NCBI GenBank assembly: GCA_029866325.1
Contig: JARWZO010000008.1
Span: forward strand, 1 to 64,000
From: Fluviicola sp.
GTDB lineage: Bacteria > Bacteroidota > Bacteroidia > Flavobacteriales_D > Crocinitomicaceae
Direction of reading: 5' to 3'
DNA: 64,000 nucleotides
Shown here: positions 17,447 to 25,966 of the stretch, in pieces
Layout: each line of letters opens with the position of its first letter
Position numbering within the stretch: the stretch's first letter is position 1
Notes under the pieces: model-generated
Databases searched by the model: none
What the model was told of the DNA's origin: nothing
The model's input: the letters and a program-made list of their open reading frames with translations, nothing else
Translations under genes and position numbers: made by a program

Positions 17447-19750
17447 ATGAAATACTGTTACCTGATTCTTTTACTTTGTTGCTTTTCCAGCCGGCTTTCG
17501 GCGCAGGGAATTATTGAATTGAGCGCCGAAGAACGTGCTTATTTGTATCATATTGTGAAGAAAAGTCCGATTTTGGATCAGAATATTGGTCGCTATTTCG
17601 AATACAAAGGTCCAATGGTGCGCTTTATGAACAAGGAAATCAACTTCGATTCCATTGAAACGATCATCATTAACAATCCCGAGCAGTTGTTTATCCGAAC
17701 TTCGGAAATCGGGAAATCACCGAAAGGAATCATTGCCGAAGCCGCCAATAAAATGGCGCTGTGGGAATTAAACAAAGTCTTACTGGCTTCGCGTCAAACC
17801 GATAAAGAACTCGAGCGTTTTGCTACTCAATACGCCCGTTTTGAAACCATTCTAACACCGAAATTGCCTCCCGCCGCTTTTAAAGGAAGTGATCCGGGTG
17901 AAGAAAAAATCAATAAAAAACTGCTCAACGTGCTGAATCCGAGTTTGAGCTTTGAAGATAAATCGGCCATGCTGGCGTCGTTTAATTTTTTATCTACCGA
18001 TGATCAACTAATGACCATTGAAGGACTCAATCAAGCTGTCAACGATTATGTGGAAGAACGTAGCTTTGAGATTTTCCAAGCACTTGGTGGCGTTGCCGAT
18101 CAGTTTCACAATGTATTGGTAGCTGCCGGAGACGGTTCGGAAACTTCGGGCTTGCTCAACGAACGTGAGAAAGACGAAAATGGTCGCTGGAATAAAGGTC
18201 TTCCCAAAGCTGTGGGCTTGTTTCCGTATCAAGTAAAGCTGATCATTCCTGAAAAACGTAAAAAAACCGCTTTGGAAACCCTGCGATTCTCCACAACCGA
18301 TTTCACCACAGCCGGCGAAGGAAAACTCACCCAATTGCATTTCGACGTTTGGGGTTACAACAGCGAAAAACAAACAACTGTGGTGGTAGAACGCAACGGA
18401 CTTTCGTACCATTTATTCGGTTCGGATGAAACCCGTTTCTTGACTCCCGATTCTGCTTTCACCAAAGGCAAAACATTCCAAACTGTCATCAATGATTTGG
18501 AATTCAATAAAATCGGTGATCTGAAAGAAAAGATTTACGGTAAAAAAGGATTCGACTATCAAATTGAAACGGCTAAAAAGAAAAAAGACGAAACCGAATT
18601 GAAAATCGAAAAGAACGAAAAGGAATATTCCGATATGACACGTTCACCGATTACTACGAGTTCGAAAGCTCCAAGATCTGTCAAAAAAGCTCGCAAGAAA
18701 GCCATCAAAAACGGAACGGTAACCGATCAGAAACACCAGCCAAAAACCGATTCCGGAAAACCGAAACGCGGTAAGGGTCAGTCGGAAATTGTGGATTTAT
18801 ACAATGAATTTGAATTCTACGCAAAAAAGATCAAAGACCTTGAGCGCGAAAAACAAGAAGCGGTAGATTTAATGGCCATCTATCAGCGTCGGTTGGATCA
18901 GTACAAAGAAATGATGGGATTCCATTGGGCGACTTATACCGAAGAAGACGGTTTGTACACGTTTCAGGATTCCACAACGTTTGACAGCTATACGCAAGAA
19001 TTTACGTTCCGTGCCGACACCTTGAAAACACCATTCGAAGTACGTTTGCTGGCGATTCCTTACGGTTCACTTTCCGACGAAGCCGACGAAGTGATGCTTC
19101 ACGTAAACATGATCGACGCCGAACCAGGATTTGACGCACGTTTGCAATTGGAATTATCCGATGCCTTCGCACCCAATAGCTGGACATTGAATCAACCCTT
19201 GTTTTCACAAAACGACAGTGTAGCGGTGCGTCAGTTGTTTGAAGGTTTACTCGACAAAAAAACTCCGATCACCGCCGTTTCCCGCGGTCAGGGAGTTGGT
19301 TCTTGGAACGGCTTACAAACTGTTCGCGCTGCCGAAAGAGGTGAAATGAACGCTTACCCCGGAGCTACGGTTGAAGAACAGCAAATCAACCGAATGAACC
19401 CCGAATGGGCACGATTGCGCTGTTCACAAGTCAATGTAACCTTGAATCGCGGCATTTTTGTGGAAATCAACACCTTTACTGATCCGGTAAAAACCAACCT
19501 GAAAGCCACTAATAGTTCTGTTGCCGATGGGATCAGCCGTTATAAACTCACGGGGAATGATTACTTGAGTGCGTTGCGAACAGCCACCATCATTCAGAAA
19601 ATGAAAAGCGAGTTGAACATTCTGGCGGGGACATATCTGACACGTGAAGAAGCCAAAATTGCCATTGATCGTTTGAATAAAGCATTGGACGGATTGCGGG
19701 TGAGTTGCGGAGCTACTTCTTGGAAATGGCAGGAGTTGCTGGAGCAATAG
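17447..19750 (+). CDS. Exported protein of unknown function with a basic coiled-coil middle
   Basis: 767 residues; I do not recognise a family. A signal peptide (1-19, ending RLSAQ) indicates export; there is no T9SS domain and no later membrane helix. Residues about 1-310 and 490-767 look globular and mixed. Between them, residues about 370-480 are very Lys/Glu/Arg-rich (KKKKDETELKIEKNEKEY, SVKKARKKAIKNG, KPKRGKGQSE) and then a predicted coiled coil (FYAKKIKDLEREKQEAVDL). The C-terminus is 'GATSWKWQELLEQ'. It stands alone between a T9SS gene and a convergent helicase gene. A periplasmic, possibly envelope-binding protein is a guess from the positive charge. Confidence 0.7.
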   Translation: MKYCYLILLLCCFSSRLSAQGIIELSAEERAYLYHIVKKSPILDQNIGRYFEYKGPMVRFMNKEINFDSIETIIINNPEQLFIRTSEIGKSPKGIIAEAANKMALWELNKVLLASRQTDKELERFATQYARFETILTPKLPPAAFKGSDPGEEKINKKLLNVLNPSLSFEDKSAMLASFNFLSTDDQLMTIEGLNQAVNDYVEERSFEIFQALGGVADQFHNVLVAAGDGSETSGLLNEREKDENGRWNKGLPKAVGLFPYQVKLIIPEKRKKTALETLRFSTTDFTTAGEGKLTQLHFDVWGYNSEKQTTVVVERNGLSYHLFGSDETRFLTPDSAFTKGKTFQTVINDLEFNKIGDLKEKIYGKKGFDYQIETAKKKKDETELKIEKNEKEYSDMTRSPITTSSKAPRSVKKARKKAIKNGTVTDQKHQPKTDSGKPKRGKGQSEIVDLYNEFEFYAKKIKDLEREKQEAVDLMAIYQRRLDQYKEMMGFHWATYTEEDGLYTFQDSTTFDSYTQEFTFRADTLKTPFEVRLLAIPYGSLSDEADEVMLHVNMIDAEPGFDARLQLELSDAFAPNSWTLNQPLFSQNDSVAVRQLFEGLLDKKTPITAVSRGQGVGSWNGLQTVRAAERGEMNAYPGATVEEQQINRMNPEWARLRCSQVNVTLNRGIFVEINTFTDPVKTNLKATNSSVADGISRYKLTGNDYLSALRTATIIQKMKSELNILAGTYLTREEAKIAIDRLNKALDGLRVSCGATSWKWQELLEQ

Positions 19751-19822
19751 TAGTTTTTTAAGTTCCGGAGTTTTTAAGTTGTTTGATCGGTAAAACACAC
19801 TTTTTATTTATCTGTTGTTGCC

Positions 19823-19855
19823 ACCCTCCTCAATCCTCCCTCAAGGGAGGAGGTA
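19823..19855. repeat. Palindromic C/T-rich repeat forming the helicase C-terminus
   Basis: CCTCCTCAATCCTCCCTCAAGGGAGGAGG, related to 17298-17330. On the minus strand it encodes the last residues (LPPPLRED) and the stop codon of the helicase. Confidence 0.55.
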
Positions 19856-21290
19856 AATCCCCTTCTACTAAAGATTCATGTAAACTCACAAAATACAATT
19901 GCTCTGTAGCGCGCGTAACAGCCGTGTAAAGCCAGCGCAAAAACGATTCGTCCAATTGTGGTTCTTCGATGTAGCCGTGATCTACAAAAACAGCACTCCA
20001 CTGCCCTCCTTGCGATTTATGGCACGTTACTGCATAAGCGAATTTGAGTTGCAGCGCATTAAAATATGGTGATTTCATGATTTGCTGATACCGTTTTTGC
20101 TTGTTGCGTTCGTGTTGAAAATCTTTTTCGATTTCAAAAAACAAGTCCTTTAGAAAAGCACGACTCAGATTGGGCGTTTCTACCGAAAGGGTTTCCATAA
20201 AAGCAATGGTTTCAAAACGATCCATCTCTGGGTAATCGATCAACGAAACTTCCAAATGTGCAAACCGAACGTTGTAGAGTGTTTCAACACGTTTCACCCG
20301 ATGCACACGCAAGAGTTCGCCATTCGCTATAAATCCGGCCGGACTAATCGGATCGAGCCAGAAATAGTTGTTTTTTACCGCCATCATCAAATCACCGCCC
20401 GAAAGCTCTTCTTCCATGTACAAAATGCGATTGCGTACATGTTGATTGTAGAGATTAGCGCGTTTATTCGACCGCGTCACAATCATGACTTCTTCCGATC
20501 CGTAGCGGTCGTAAGCCTCTTCGATCAGCTGCACCAATTCATCACCGGGAACAGGTCGAACGTCTTTGTAATGTTGTAAATCAATTTGGGGCAACGATTG
20601 TTCGCGCTGTGCAGTTCGGATGCGGGTGGCATTTTCAAGAATTCCTGATTCCTGTTCCTGGCGCACCACTTGGGTCAACCCGAAAATAGAAAAATGTACC
20701 GCAGAAAAGTAATTCGACAAATAATCACTGCTCAGCGCCGGACTTTCAGTAGTTCCCACCGGAGGAAGCTGACCTTCATCACCGAGAAAAATGAGTTTAC
20801 AGTTTTCACCTGAAAAAACATATTGAATGACATCTTCGAGCAAGTTTCTAGAAACAGAACCATCAGCTTGCAGTGAGAAATCGCCAATCATTGAAGCTTC
20901 ATCTACAATAAAGACGACGTTTTTTGCTTTATTCGGTACCAAATCAACACGCGTAGATCCATCAACTCCGGCATTGGTGAAATAGATCCGTTTATGAATA
21001 GTGGTTGCCAACTCTCCCGACCGAAGCGCCAATACTTTTGCCGCTCTTCCGGTTGGTGCCATCAATACTGTGCGTCGTTTGTTTTTCTTAAGCGCTTTGA
21101 TGTATGCCCCCAAAATGGATGTTTTTCCCGTTCCGGCATATCCTTTCAAGATAAAACATCCCGGATTTTCTTCCGAAAATGTGAAGCCAATCAGTTCGTG
21201 GATCAACTCGTTTTGCTCGGAATTGGGGGTATGTGGAAAGAATGCCAAACAATCGGTCAAACATTGTTGCTTTACTTCTTCCACGGTCAT
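19830..21290 (-). CDS. RecD/Pif1-like superfamily 1 DNA helicase
   Basis: 486 residues. Walker A GYAGTGKT (50-57), motif Ia 'LMAPTGRAAKVL', Walker B 'VFIVDEASMIGD', 'LGDEGQLPPVG' (motif III), then near the C-terminus 'FAYAVTCHKSQGGQW' and 'LYTAVTRATEQLYFVS', the UvrD_C_2/RecD C-terminal motifs. This is an ATP-dependent 5'-3' helicase type; these stand-alone RecD-like proteins lack the RecBC partners and their role in repair or replication is mostly undefined. The final ~8 residues lie in a dispersed palindromic repeat. A perfect -7 box TATCTTTG is 4 nt before the ATG. Confidence 0.88.
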   Translation of the reverse strand: MTVEEVKQQCLTDCLAFFPHTPNSEQNELIHELIGFTFSEENPGCFILKGYAGTGKTSILGAYIKALKKNKRRTVLMAPTGRAAKVLALRSGELATTIHKRIYFTNAGVDGSTRVDLVPNKAKNVVFIVDEASMIGDFSLQADGSVSRNLLEDVIQYVFSGENCKLIFLGDEGQLPPVGTTESPALSSDYLSNYFSAVHFSIFGLTQVVRQEQESGILENATRIRTAQREQSLPQIDLQHYKDVRPVPGDELVQLIEEAYDRYGSEEVMIVTRSNKRANLYNQHVRNRILYMEEELSGGDLMMAVKNNYFWLDPISPAGFIANGELLRVHRVKRVETLYNVRFAHLEVSLIDYPEMDRFETIAFMETLSVETPNLSRAFLKDLFFEIEKDFQHERNKQKRYQQIMKSPYFNALQLKFAYAVTCHKSQGGQWSAVFVDHGYIEEPQLDESFLRWLYTAVTRATEQLYFVSLHESLVEGDLPPPLRED

Positions 21291-21294
21291 GGTT

Positions 21295-21302
21295 CAAAGA
21301 TA
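21295..21302 (-). promoter_or_regulatory. -7 box TATCTTTG, 4 nt before the ATG
   Basis: The minus strand reads TATCTTTG-AACC-ATG. Same box and spacing as for the gene ending at 13169, so a leaderless mRNA is predicted. Confidence 0.55.
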
Positions 21303-21417
21303 CGATTTGAAGCGCGGATTGCATTGATTCATCGCATTCAGGTTTCGTTCAATCAACAAAAAGTACGGTTCAGGCAATAAAACAATAAATAATTAATCTT
21401 CAGGCAACATTTCAAGT

Positions 21418-21425
21418 TAGATTTG
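21418..21425 (+). promoter_or_regulatory. -7 box TAGATTTG
   Basis: Perfect TAnnTTTG, 33 nt before the ATG at 21459; it would give a leader of about 30 nt. Confidence 0.4.
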
Positions 21426-21458
21426 CGTACTGATAAAAAAGCCAATAAAATCCCCATA

Positions 21459-21878
21459 ATGAACGGAAAAACAATTCTTACAACAATCTCCTTACTATTT
21501 ATTTTATTCTCAACCTCCAATGCATACGGAAACATTATCATTTCCGGCGTTTATCAAGGGAAGAATCTCCGAATTAGTAATCCTATCAACGAAGATGGCA
21601 TCGGATTTTCAACCATTAAAATTGTGGTAAACGGAAAGATTGTTCCGCTAAAATTTGACATATCGGAAACGGAAATTGACTTTACCCGACTCGGTTTACT
21701 TCCTGGAACCAAGGTCGAAATTGTAATTTCTTATGAAAACAGCAAGACACCGATTATTTTCAATCCGGATGCAATCAGTGATTTATCATTGGTGAATACT
21801 CTAGAACCTCAAGCTACTGAAATTGAACCGATCAATGATGAATTGGCTCCGAATGATCGAAATCGTTCGAAATATTAG
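21459..21878 (+). CDS. Small exported protein of unknown function
   Basis: 139 residues from ATG 21459, the codon that yields a signal peptide (MNGKTILTTISLLFILFSTSNAYG). An upstream TTG in frame only adds charged residues. The mature part looks beta-rich (IIISGVYQGKNLRISNP, IKIVVNGKIVPLKFD, GTKVEIVISYENS) and could be a small Ig-like/beta-sandwich domain. No family is recognised. The last 30 residues are acidic and Asn/Pro-rich, suggesting a flexible tail. It is single and lies upstream of the DUF3822 operon. Confidence 0.65.
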   Translation: MNGKTILTTISLLFILFSTSNAYGNIIISGVYQGKNLRISNPINEDGIGFSTIKIVVNGKIVPLKFDISETEIDFTRLGLLPGTKVEIVISYENSKTPIIFNPDAISDLSLVNTLEPQATEIEPINDELAPNDRNRSKY

Positions 21879-21955
21879 TTTGTATTAATTGTGGTTTATA
21901 ATAAACAAGAGTAAGGCATTAGTTCACCTCAGGTGGATTGGTGCTTTTTTGATTA

Positions 21956-22003
21956 TACAATGTATGTTGGGGCGACTCGCGAGTCGCCCCTACATACATT
22001 GTA
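21956..22003. repeat. 48-bp near-perfect palindrome
   Basis: Centre at 21979/21980 (GACTCG|CGAGTC). Arms of 24 bp run TACAATGTATGT-T-GGGGCGACTCG and its complement with a single T/T mismatch (21968/21991). The G+C-rich core GGGGCGACTCGCGAGTCGCCCC is also partly present at bases 1-13. Confidence 0.85.
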
Positions 22004-22034
22004 ACCCATACATCAGAAATCACAACCCTTTTCA

Positions 22035-22042
22035 TACCTTTG
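22035..22042 (+). promoter_or_regulatory. -7 box TACCTTTG of the DUF3822 operon
   Basis: Perfect TAnnTTTG, 17 nt before the ATG at 22060. It lies just right of the long palindrome. Confidence 0.45.
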
Positions 22043-22059
22043 CCCCTCAAGCGATTTCC

Positions 22060-22818
22060 ATGGATAAAACCCAACTTGCAATAGAGATTAATCCGCACCG
22101 TATGTCGGCTTTTGAGGTAAAAGACCAAACATCGACCTTAGTAGCTACGCGAAACTGTGCCAATAAATCAGACAGCGGCTACAAACAAACGTTACTGGAA
22201 CTCATTGCCGATTGCGGAAATACGGATCGATTTGATACGTTCTCGTGTTCGTATTCGCAAGAACAATCCACACTGGTTCCTATGTCTTTGTTCGGGGAAT
22301 CAACTCCTGAGAATATTATCAATCTCACTTCTCACCAGGCAGTTCCGAAAGACGAAATCGATTATAACCGTTTGCCGGAGTGGAATATGGTGAACGTGTA
22401 TCGCTTACCAATGTGGATTAAATCGGCGTTGATTATCAAATTACCGCGTATTGTGATTCAGCATGAACTTTCGCATATACTGCGTTTTTTGAATACCGGA
22501 TCAACCATTCCACAGCGTTCACAATTGATTTTGCAGGAAGACCATTTTTGTCTGGTAGTGCGCAAAGACGGTCAGATCGTTCACGCCAGTTACCAGGTTT
22601 ATCAGTCGGCAGAAGATGTACTCTATCATTTACTTTATACCTACCAGCAGCTAAACATCTCCTCAAAAGGAGAATTGTTTCTGCAAACAAGCACAGAAGC
22701 GCTTCATCAAGTTGCTGAAGAAGTAGCCAAACTCGCCAAGACAATTACCCAATTTGAGGCAATTTCTATGACAACATCTATGAATGATCACCTAAAATTT
22801 CAATCGCTGTGCGTATAA
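22060..22818 (+). CDS. DUF3822 family protein
   Basis: 252 residues from ATG 22060. It matches what I know of the Bacteroidota DUF3822 family, whose genes commonly precede rsmD. Features are a central 'DEIDYNRLPEWNMVNVYRLPMWIKSALI' type segment and a C-terminal 'F.LV.R...I....Y.......D..YHLL' segment, an actin/ASKHA-like pattern. Function unknown. The upstream open frame to 21889 crosses the long palindrome and is not coding. The stop codon overlaps the GTG start of rsmD by 10 nt, so the two are translationally coupled. Confidence 0.8.
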   Translation: MDKTQLAIEINPHRMSAFEVKDQTSTLVATRNCANKSDSGYKQTLLELIADCGNTDRFDTFSCSYSQEQSTLVPMSLFGESTPENIINLTSHQAVPKDEIDYNRLPEWNMVNVYRLPMWIKSALIIKLPRIVIQHELSHILRFLNTGSTIPQRSQLILQEDHFCLVVRKDGQIVHASYQVYQSAEDVLYHLLYTYQQLNISSKGELFLQTSTEALHQVAEEVAKLAKTITQFEAISMTTSMNDHLKFQSLCV

Positions 22819-23354
22819 TTCGTGGATTGTATAAAGCGCGTCGTTTTTCGCCGCCAAAGAGTTTTCCTTCGCGCCCAACGACCGACTATGCCAAAGAAGG
22901 TTTGTTTAATGTCTTGGAACACCGCATTGATTTGGTGGATCTTGACATTCTTGATCTCTGCGGCGGAACGGGAAATATTTCCATTGAATTTTTGTCGAGA
23001 GAAGCAGGTTGTGTGACTTCGGTTGATAAACATCCGGTGTGTATTCGTTACATGTACAAACTCAAACAAGAACTTGATATCGTTGACGAATGGCAGATCG
23101 CCAAAAACGATGTCTTGCAATTCGTTGAAAAAACACCGTGTACATACGATCTTATTTTTTCAGATCCACCGTACGATGTGAAATTTCACGGTCAGTTGGT
23201 GCAATCGGTATTTGATCGAAAGATTTTGAATCCCAATGGTTGGATGATCATTGAACACGGAAGACAAACCGATCTTTCGGCACTTCCCCACTTTTTAGAT
23301 GTTCGTCAATTCGGAAATGTGTATTTTAGTTTCTTCAAGTTGGAATCAGTATGA
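22809..23354 (+). CDS. rsmD: 16S rRNA (guanine966-N2)-methyltransferase RsmD
   Basis: 181 residues, GTG start overlapping the preceding gene by 10 nt. N-terminal MRIIRGLYKARR, 'RPTTDYAKEGLFNVL', SAM-binding motif DLCGGTG (49-55) and catalytic SDPPYD (DPPY at 119-122) are typical. It methylates G966 of 16S rRNA in the assembled 30S particle. It overlaps coaD by 4 nt (ATGA), the classic rsmD-coaD pair. Confidence 0.95.
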   Translation: MRIIRGLYKARRFSPPKSFPSRPTTDYAKEGLFNVLEHRIDLVDLDILDLCGGTGNISIEFLSREAGCVTSVDKHPVCIRYMYKLKQELDIVDEWQIAKNDVLQFVEKTPCTYDLIFSDPPYDVKFHGQLVQSVFDRKILNPNGWMIIEHGRQTDLSALPHFLDVRQFGNVYFSFFKLESV

Positions 23355-23809
23355 AAAAAGCTTGTTTTCCCGGTTCGTTCGACCCTTTTACCAAAGGACA
23401 TGAAGATGTTGTGAGAAGAGGATTGACGCTGTTTGACAGCATTGTAATCGCAGTTGGACAGAACAATTCCAAACAATCATTTTTTTCGCTCGAAAGCAGA
23501 TTGGCACATATTCGCTCCTTGTTTTCAGATGAAACACGCGTAGAAGTGGCAACCTTTACCGGATTGACAATTGATTTCTGCAAAGAACAGCATTGCACTC
23601 ATTTGTTACGCGGCTTGCGCGACAACAAAGACTTCAACTACGAACAGCCGATTGCTTTGATGAATCGTACCATGAGTGATCTGGAAACCGTTTTTCTCCT
23701 CCCCGATCCTTCACTGCTGGAAATTAATTCGACCATTGTTCGTGAGATTTACAAAAATGGCGGGAAAATTGATGCATTTGTAACAAATGTAGAGCAACTC
23801 GTTAAATAA
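23351..23809 (+). CDS. coaD: Phosphopantetheine adenylyltransferase CoaD
   Basis: 152 residues, standard length. The nucleotidyltransferase motif GSFDPFTKGH (8-17), 'LLRGLRDNKDFNYE' and 'EINSTIVREI' (the ISSTxVR-type motif) are present. It catalyses ATP + 4'-phosphopantetheine to dephospho-CoA, the penultimate step of CoA synthesis. The start codon overlaps the rsmD stop (ATGA). Confidence 0.97.
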   Translation: MKKACFPGSFDPFTKGHEDVVRRGLTLFDSIVIAVGQNNSKQSFFSLESRLAHIRSLFSDETRVEVATFTGLTIDFCKEQHCTHLLRGLRDNKDFNYEQPIALMNRTMSDLETVFLLPDPSLLEINSTIVREIYKNGGKIDAFVTNVEQLVK

Positions 23810-23812
23810 GGT

Positions 23813-25249
23813 ATGAAGCAATTAGTGATTTTATTCGGATGCCTCGGTTTTTCGCTGACGGCGCTGGCTGATGAAATAACAAAAATAACCGGTTTTGCGC
23901 CGACTTATGTGGGGCAACAGATCGATATTTTTCAGGTAGTGGATTACCTTTCCATGAAACAAGAACGCATCGCGTCGACCACCGTAAAGGAAGACAGTAC
24001 ATTTTCGTGTAGTTTCTACTTGAACGAAACCCGCAAACTGGTGCTTTCTTCCAATAACAATAGCGGTTTTATCTATGCCCAACCGGGCGGAAGTTATGAT
24101 TTATACATGCCGGATCGCAATCCGTATGACCCGTTCCGACCATTGGGAAACAAAATCGAATTGACATTATACAGCCTCGATTCAACCGATATCAATTACA
24201 AAATCCTCACATTTAACCGATGGACGGATGAAGTATTGGCGACTTATTACACCAAAAACAATGCTGAATCGTCGTTTTTCTGTCAACGCATCGATAAGTT
24301 CAAAACCGATGTTGAAGCCTATTATAAAACCGATACGAATGACCTATTTTTCCGCACCCACATTCGGTTTACGATGGGTCGAATTGACAACATGACTTTT
24401 TTGGGGAACCGCAACAAATATGAAAAATACGATTTCTACTTGCGTACAACCCCTGTATATTATCAGAATGATACATACATGGAATATGTGAAATTGTACT
24501 ACGAAAAGTTGCTTACAAGTATTGATCCTGCTATCAACAATAAATTCTATTTGTCGCTGTTGAAATCGAGTCCATCATTGATTATGCAATCGCTGGCAGC
24601 CGAATACACGCTCAAAAACAACATACGTTTGCGTGAGTTGGTAATGATCAAAACGCTTTCGGAAGCTTTTTACGAAAAAGATTTTCCCCAAACCAATATT
24701 CTTACGGTACTCGATAGTGTTGCCAATAATGGACTATTCAAAGAGAACAGAGTTATTGCAGCGAATATCATTACGCGCCTCATGGAGCTTACTCCTGGGT
24801 CCAAAGCTCCTGATTTTACCGTAAGCGGTTCGGGGAATACCTACGACCTGAAAAAGTACAACGGGAAACACTTGTATGTATTCTTTGTTTCGCCTTCCAA
24901 TGTGGAATGTCAAAAACAAATGGAACTCTTGGTGCCGATATACCAGCGCTACCAAAAAGAAGTGCAGTTTTTGATGGTGATCAAAGAAGACGGAAAAACC
25001 GATCAGCAAACTGTTGATGCTTTCCGAAAGGGGCTTCCGTGGGAAAGTGTTGTTGTTGCGCCTGAAAATGCGATTTTAAAATCTTATCAGGTAATCAATA
25101 TTCCGTATTATGTGGTAATCGACCCTGTTGGTTATGTGGTGGCTGCACCAGCAATGGGACCAACACCCAACGGTCAATACGAAACCATCGACAAGTTATT
25201 TTTCTACATCAAAAAGGCAATGGATGAAGGAACCGGAGACGGACGTTGA
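23813..25249 (+). CDS. Exported thioredoxin-fold protein lacking the first active-site cysteine
   Basis: 478 residues, starting 3 nt after coaD. A signal peptide (1-19, ending LTALA) is followed by a ~300-residue N-terminal region of unknown fold and a C-terminal TlpA/AhpC-like thioredoxin domain (about 324-478: 'PGSKAPDFTVSGSGNTYDL', 'VFFVSPSNVECQKQMELL', cis-Pro431 in NIPYYVVID). The WCxxC motif is replaced by SNVEC: the first, nucleophilic Cys is Asn363 and only Cys366 remains, so normal disulfide exchange is unlikely. Relatives with DUF4369-like N-termini and an intact CxxC are common in Bacteroidota. Periplasmic; possibly a binding or chaperone role (inference). Confidence 0.82.
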   Translation: MKQLVILFGCLGFSLTALADEITKITGFAPTYVGQQIDIFQVVDYLSMKQERIASTTVKEDSTFSCSFYLNETRKLVLSSNNNSGFIYAQPGGSYDLYMPDRNPYDPFRPLGNKIELTLYSLDSTDINYKILTFNRWTDEVLATYYTKNNAESSFFCQRIDKFKTDVEAYYKTDTNDLFFRTHIRFTMGRIDNMTFLGNRNKYEKYDFYLRTTPVYYQNDTYMEYVKLYYEKLLTSIDPAINNKFYLSLLKSSPSLIMQSLAAEYTLKNNIRLRELVMIKTLSEAFYEKDFPQTNILTVLDSVANNGLFKENRVIAANIITRLMELTPGSKAPDFTVSGSGNTYDLKKYNGKHLYVFFVSPSNVECQKQMELLVPIYQRYQKEVQFLMVIKEDGKTDQQTVDAFRKGLPWESVVVAPENAILKSYQVINIPYYVVIDPVGYVVAAPAMGPTPNGQYETIDKLFFYIKKAMDEGTGDGR

Positions 25250-25269
25250 CGTTCTTTCGAAAAATGCGG

Positions 25270-25277
25270 TATTTTTG
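25270..25277 (+). promoter_or_regulatory. -7 box TATTTTTG of the nitroreductase gene
   Basis: Perfect TAnnTTTG match, 17 nt before the ATG at 25295 and after the end of the coaD operon. Confidence 0.45.
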
Positions 25278-25294
25278 TGCTGAAATAGCGTAAA

Positions 25295-25879
25295 ATGCAG
25301 TACAATTTAAGTGAAATAACGGCGATCATTCGCGACAGACGAACCATCTACCCCGAACAATTTAGCACGCGAAAAGTGCATCGCGAGCAATTGGAACTGT
25401 TGCTAAACAATGCCATTTGGGCACCAACTCACGGTATGACGCAGCCTTGGAGGTTTACCGTTTTCACAGATAATGCATTGCTTGATTTGAGCGAACAGCT
25501 TGGGCGTATTTACCTTGAAACTATTCCTGTAGATAAACAAAATGACGCCAAACTCGGGCTACTCATCAAAAGACCCAAATTGGCTTCTGCAGTAATTGCC
25601 GTATCTATGAAGCGTGATGAAACCTTGCGCATTTCAGAACAAGACGAACTATTAGCGGTGGCGTGTGCCGTTCAAAACATGCACTTGACCTGCACTGCTT
25701 ATGGTTTGGGCGGTTTTTGGTCAACACCTGCAGTCATTCACACACTGGCTATGAATCAGTTGCTTGATTTAGGTGAACACGATAAATGTGTCGGATTGTT
25801 TTATGTTGGTTATCCGGCTATCGAATGGCCGAAAGGTCAACGCAAACCGATTGAATACGTTACTACCTGGAAACAATAA
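25295..25879 (+). CDS. Nitroreductase family protein
   Basis: 194 residues. The N-terminal 'IIRDRRTIYPEQF', 'APTHGMTQPWRFTVF' (about 43-57) and 'AVACAVQNMHLTCTAYGLGGFWSTP' (about 115-140) are the FMN-binding signatures of NAD(P)H-dependent nitroreductase/oxidoreductases. It probably acts as a homodimeric flavoenzyme in the cytosol; the physiological substrate is unknown. It has its own -7-like box and is followed by an outer-membrane protein gene. Confidence 0.9.
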   Translation: MQYNLSEITAIIRDRRTIYPEQFSTRKVHREQLELLLNNAIWAPTHGMTQPWRFTVFTDNALLDLSEQLGRIYLETIPVDKQNDAKLGLLIKRPKLASAVIAVSMKRDETLRISEQDELLAVACAVQNMHLTCTAYGLGGFWSTPAVIHTLAMNQLLDLGEHDKCVGLFYVGYPAIEWPKGQRKPIEYVTTWKQ

Positions 25880-25966
25880 TCCAATAAAATACCCGTTGAT
25901 TCAACGATTATGCAACAAACTCCGTTCTATACGTTCAAACACCTTTTCCAAAAATCTATTGGTAGT

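Noticed and set aside
19751-19829. Terminator between the 767-residue protein and the helicase
   Set aside because: Only weak A+T-rich words (GAGTTTTTAAGTT) are present; the C-rich hairpin lies in the helicase coding end and has no U tract.
21889-22059. N-terminal extension of the DUF3822 protein
   Set aside because: It would run through the 48-bp palindrome and the -7 box; ATG 22060 gives the expected family N-terminus.
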